From an uncultured Helicobacter sp. (lineage in GTDB: Bacteria > Campylobacterota > Campylobacteria > Campylobacterales > Helicobacteraceae), in assembly GCA_944325475.1 (NCBI GenBank), contig CALVAF010000054.1, positions 1 to 8,752 of the forward strand: a stretch of DNA of 8,752 nt, read 5' to 3'. Shown here one piece after another: positions 6,163 through 8,752 of the stretch. Made by a program: the position numbers and the translations under genes. A model generated the notes under the pieces. It did not search any database and was not told where the DNA came from. It saw nothing but the letters and a program-made list of their open reading frames with translations. How positions within the stretch are numbered: position 1 is the stretch's first letter; each line of letters starts with the position of its first letter.

Positions 6163-7287
6163 TTAGAGTAATTTTTGGCTAAAGCGCCTTACTTCTTTAT
6201 CAGTGATAAAAATCTCTTCAAGGCTTTTGGGCGCAGAATCTCTGAAAGATTCTAGGCTTTTTTGGACGATTTGGGTTATTTTGCCAAATGGAATCTTATC
6301 TTCCAAAAATGCTTCTACTGCAATTTCATTAGCTGCATTTAGAATCACACCTAGCTTTGGGTTTTCTAAAAGTTGGCTTTTGAGATTCCATAGTGGGTAG
6401 CGGTTGGGGCAGATTGATTCTAGGGTGTAGCTTTGATTTGTGAGATTGAGCTTTGGGATAATGGAAGTGCGAGAAAAGGGGTGTAAAAATTCTTCGCATA
6501 AGCCCAGCGCATAGGCGAGTGCATAGGCAATGGGTAGTTGCATATTAGCCATAGCAAAATGTGCAGTAATGCTGCCATCCCAAAATTCTATAAGTGCGTG
6601 TATATGGGAGTTTCGCTCGATGTAAGCATCGATATTTTTACTTTTAAAAAGCCAACGCGCCTCTAAGATTTCAAAGAGTTTATTGACCATGGTAGCTGAA
6701 TCAATCGTGATTTTTCTACCCATTTTCCAATTTGGGTGTTTGAGGGCATTAGCGGCATTTTGCAGTGGGATTTTTTCTGGAGGAGTGTCTCTAAAAGCCC
6801 CGCCACTTGCGGTAATATAGAGGGTTTTAAAGGGGCAGATTGCAGTGTTAAAACCCATAAGATAGGCAAGGCTGAAGTGTTCGCTATCGATAGGAATAAT
6901 GTTGGAAGTATCAAGGAATTCACCACCGACTACAAGGCTTTCTTTGTTGGCTAGGGCGACTTTTTTACCCTCTTTTAGGGCGTGTAATGTGGGCTTTAAG
7001 CCCAAAAATCCCACAAGGGCATTGATAACTAAAGGGCTTTTGGAAGCAGAGATGGCTTCTAAGATTCCATTTGTGCCATAATAGATTTTGCCACTGAAGT
7101 TTTTGGTGATTCTGGGGATATCCTCTTTATTGGCAATCACGATATTTTTGGGGTGAAATTCTAGGATTTGCTGGTTTAAAAGGGCGATATTTTTACCTGC
7201 ACAGAGGGTTTCAACTTCTAAGGAAAATCGCTTTGCAATCTCTAGGGTATTTACTCCAATAGAGCCTGTGGAACCTAGAATTACCAT
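6163..7287 (-). CDS. dxr: 1-deoxy-D-xylulose 5-phosphate reductoisomerase
   Basis: Dxr (IspC) converts 1-deoxy-D-xylulose 5-phosphate to 2-C-methyl-D-erythritol 4-phosphate with NADPH, the committed step of the MEP isoprenoid pathway. From ATG 7287-7285 the protein has 374 residues. The NADPH motif GSTGSIG is at 5-11, ANKESLV at 113-119, metal ligands Asp134 and Glu136 in IDSEHFSL, SGGAFRDTP at 161-169, and HPNWKMGRKITIDSATMVNK at 184-203 with Glu206 as the likely third ligand. The frame extends upstream to 7353, but that would overlap cdsA by 62 bases and push GSTGSIG far from the N-terminus. AAGG at 7298-7295 supports the chosen start. It begins four bases after the cdsA stop. Confidence 0.97.
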   Translation of the reverse strand: MVILGSTGSIGVNTLEIAKRFSLEVETLCAGKNIALLNQQILEFHPKNIVIANKEDIPRITKNFSGKIYYGTNGILEAISASKSPLVINALVGFLGLKPTLHALKEGKKVALANKESLVVGGEFLDTSNIIPIDSEHFSLAYLMGFNTAICPFKTLYITASGGAFRDTPPEKIPLQNAANALKHPNWKMGRKITIDSATMVNKLFEILEARWLFKSKNIDAYIERNSHIHALIEFWDGSITAHFAMANMQLPIAYALAYALGLCEEFLHPFSRTSIIPKLNLTNQSYTLESICPNRYPLWNLKSQLLENPKLGVILNAANEIAVEAFLEDKIPFGKITQIVQKSLESFRDSAPKSLEEIFITDKEVRRFSQKLL

Positions 7288-7291
7288 AAAG

Positions 7292-8074
7292 CTACCTTTG
7301 GGTAATGGCAAGGAGGGCATAAAGGATAATTCCAGCAAAGAAATATCCATCAAGCCTATCTAGGATTCCGCCATGTCCGGGGAAAAGATTGCCACTGTCT
7401 TTGACTTCGATTTTGCGTTTGAGGTAGCTTTCATAGAGGTCCCCAAACACGCTTGCTACACTCGCACAAAGGCTTAGAATTAAGGAGGTAAAAAACTCGC
7501 ACACGCCAAGCCCTACAAGAGTGCCGACAATCACCGCACAACCGACGCCAACCAAAACGCCCTCTTTGGTTTTATTGGGCGAAGTCGCACAAAAGGTGCT
7601 GTTGTTAAAGAGTTTGCCCCCAAGCAGTTTGCCTCCAAAATAAGCAAAGCTATCAGCCAATGCCACGATGAAAAGCAGCCAAATAATGGCATTAATCGTA
7701 TGTTCTAAATATAAAAGATAAATGACGATAAAAGGAATGGTAGGGTAGATAAAAGGCATCATTTGCTCGATTCTGCCCTTTTTGGTATAGGCTTGATAGG
7801 AGGCTAGAATCACCAACGCCACAAACAAGCCATTGAAAGAATAAAGGTAAAAAACACTTACCCAAATGGCGATACAAAGTGCTAAAAAATACCATTGGGG
7901 TGTGGATTGGTTATAGAGTTTGTAGGTTTCATAAAAGGCGAGTATATAGGCGACTCCCAAAACGCTCCAAAGCAATAAGGCGTTGTGAAAAAGGACGATT
8001 AAAATAACGGCAATAAGCATACAAAATGCAGTGTAGAGACGCTTTGGTTCTATGGTTTTGAGTTGGTTTAGCAT
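7292..8074 (-). CDS. cdsA: Phosphatidate cytidylyltransferase (CDP-diacylglycerol synthase)
   Basis: CdsA makes CDP-diacylglycerol from phosphatidate and CTP in the inner membrane, the branch point for bacterial phospholipids. From ATG 8074 the product has 260 residues, a typical size, with about seven or eight hydrophobic segments. The family signature is complete at 216-242: SYLKRKIEVKD, then SGNLFPGHGG and ILDRLD. The frame is open back to 8140, but that extension would run into the upstream hydrolase gene; the minus-strand AGGA at 8084-8081 lies six bases before 8074 and fixes the start. The gap to the hydrolase gene is 31 bases and to dxr four bases, so all are likely co-transcribed. Confidence 0.96.
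   Translation of the reverse strand: MLNQLKTIEPKRLYTAFCMLIAVILIVLFHNALLLWSVLGVAYILAFYETYKLYNQSTPQWYFLALCIAIWVSVFYLYSFNGLFVALVILASYQAYTKKGRIEQMMPFIYPTIPFIVIYLLYLEHTINAIIWLLFIVALADSFAYFGGKLLGGKLFNNSTFCATSPNKTKEGVLVGVGCAVIVGTLVGLGVCEFFTSLILSLCASVASVFGDLYESYLKRKIEVKDSGNLFPGHGGILDRLDGYFFAGIILYALLAITQR
7295..7298 (-). promoter_or_regulatory. Ribosome binding site deciding the dxr start
   Basis: Minus-strand AAGG lies seven bases before the ATG at 7287 and sits inside the last codons of cdsA. This supports the short form of Dxr and translational coupling with cdsA. Confidence 0.6.
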
Positions 8075-8080
8075 TGGTTT

Positions 8081-8084
8081 TCCT
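8081..8084 (-). promoter_or_regulatory. Ribosome binding site deciding the cdsA start
   Basis: Minus-strand AGGA six bases before the ATG at 8074 favours this start over the upstream in-frame ATG at 8140. Confidence 0.55.
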
Positions 8085-8105
8085 AGAGAATTGTCAATGG
8101 CTAGA

Positions 8106-8645
8106 TTATAGCAAAAAATAATTTTGTAATGGCTTAGCATTAAAATAAATAAAGGCAGTTATGCTAAGAAAGCCAATGAGGTAATCAAAGATACCACCGG
8201 TTTTAAAACGCAAGATTTGTGGCAAAATATGGTGGTTTTGGAGGCTAAAGGGCATGAGAAGTGGCACACCACTTGGGGTCATCATATCGCCCACTAAGTG
8301 CAAAAGACAGCCTAGAATCAGCCCAGCACAAACGGTTAAGGGCAGGATTCTAAAATGGCTTAGAGTAACTAGCACAATACCAAGCAAAGCGACAAACAAA
8401 AGACTATGTGTGAATCCTCGATGCCCAAAAAAGAATTTGATGAGGTTTGAGATTCCAAGCGTTTTTCTACCAATGAGGGATTGGGGTTCATCAATATCTG
8501 GCAGCAAAGCCCCAAAACCCACAGCACCATAAAAAAGGATTGAATCCTCTAAAGACAAAAGCGGAGTTTGAGAAAGGGAATCTGCGGCATATATTCCACA
8601 GGAAGCTACCCCAAACCCAAAGGCTAGGTGTGTCTTGCCTAGCAT
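8106..8645 (-). CDS. YdjM-like membrane-bound metal-dependent hydrolase
   Basis: The 179-residue protein has the pattern of the YdjM/DUF457 family of inner-membrane metal-dependent hydrolases. His6 lies in the N-terminal THLAFG; Asp50 and Asp52 in LLPDIDEPQS; HRGFTHS at 75-81; and His116 with Asp120 in LLHLVGDMMTPSG. These His and Asp residues would bind metal at the membrane face. Hydrophobic segments lie at about 33-49, 81-98, 100-118 and 152-168. The substrate of the family is not well defined; E. coli YdjM is an SOS-regulated member. Here the gene sits between ybeY and cdsA, so a role in membrane lipid turnover is possible but only inferred. Its ATG overlaps the ybeY stop by seven bases and there is little ribosome binding site, which suggests coupling to ybeY translation. 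Confidence 0.85.
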   Translation of the reverse strand: MLGKTHLAFGFGVASCGIYAADSLSQTPLLSLEDSILFYGAVGFGALLPDIDEPQSLIGRKTLGISNLIKFFFGHRGFTHSLLFVALLGIVLVTLSHFRILPLTVCAGLILGCLLHLVGDMMTPSGVPLLMPFSLQNHHILPQILRFKTGGIFDYLIGFLSITAFIYFNAKPLQNYFLL

Positions 8646-8752
8646 GATTCATTTCGCACAATGAGGCTTTGTGGAAGGTGAAAAAAGCGGATTAATTTTT
8701 CTTCTTTTTGCCTCTGTTCCCCCGCATCTTTTTCATGGTCAAAGCCTAGTAG
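8639..8752 (-). CDS. ybeY: Endoribonuclease YbeY, C-terminal end (partial)
   Basis: The frame is open from the right edge to TAG at 8641-8639 and gives 37 residues beginning LLGFDHEKD, followed by GEQRQKEEKLI and ending in VRNESC. LLGxDHEKD is the end of the YbeY zinc motif HGxLHLLGxDH, and its His is the third zinc ligand; the first two ligands lie outside the window. YbeY is a metal-dependent endonuclease needed for 16S rRNA 3'-end maturation and ribosome quality control. It is the most upstream gene visible on this strand, and the promoter of the run must lie further right. Confidence 0.87.
   Translation of the reverse strand, partial: LLGFDHEKDAGEQRQKEEKLIRFFHLPQSLIVRNESC

Overview
The window is AT-rich chromosomal DNA from a member of Campylobacterota, most probably a Helicobacter. 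Three small gene orders support this: P-ring gene flgI followed by a single-domain rod gene and the sensor kinase gene flgS; pgk followed by corA; and cdsA next to dxr. As far as I recall, all three pairings also occur in H. pylori. The proteins look Helicobacter-like, but this rests on recognising motifs and not on a search.

Layout. Positions 1-96 hold the 3' end of a plus-strand gene whose product ends in a run of glutamates encoded by a 9-bp tandem repeat. Positions 97-592 hold no intact gene but carry what looks like a decayed minus-strand reading frame (about 242-500). A tRNA-Pro(GGG) gene with encoded CCA lies on the minus strand at 593-670. Then comes a plus-strand run: flgI, flgJ-like and flgS (flagellar basal body and its regulator), followed by pgk (glycolysis/gluconeogenesis) and corA (Mg2+ channel). 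A well-formed sigma-54 (-24/-12) site lies upstream of flgI.

From the right edge a minus-strand run comes back towards the centre: the end of ybeY (rRNA maturation endonuclease), a YdjM-like membrane metal-dependent hydrolase, cdsA (CDP-diacylglycerol synthase) and dxr (first committed step of the MEP isoprenoid pathway). These are overlapping or closely spaced and probably form one operon. Between the two converging runs, 5525-6080 is a minus-strand pseudogene. Joining its frames with six single-base restorations gives a coherent protein of about 180 residues, apart from one ambiguous junction near the N-terminus; it has a hydrophobic N-terminal segment and no function I recognise.

How the genes work together. 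FlgI and the FlgJ-like protein build the P-ring and rod. FlgS phosphorylates the sigma-54 activator FlgR. If the sigma-54 site drives flgI-flgJ-flgS, the kinase gene belongs to the regulon it switches on, a positive feedback loop. The rest is housekeeping: central carbon metabolism, Mg2+ uptake, phospholipid and isoprenoid synthesis, and rRNA processing. I found no CRISPR array, insertion sequence, phage gene or defence system. The unusual content is the two decayed reading frames, the sigma-54 site and the glutamate-codon repeat.
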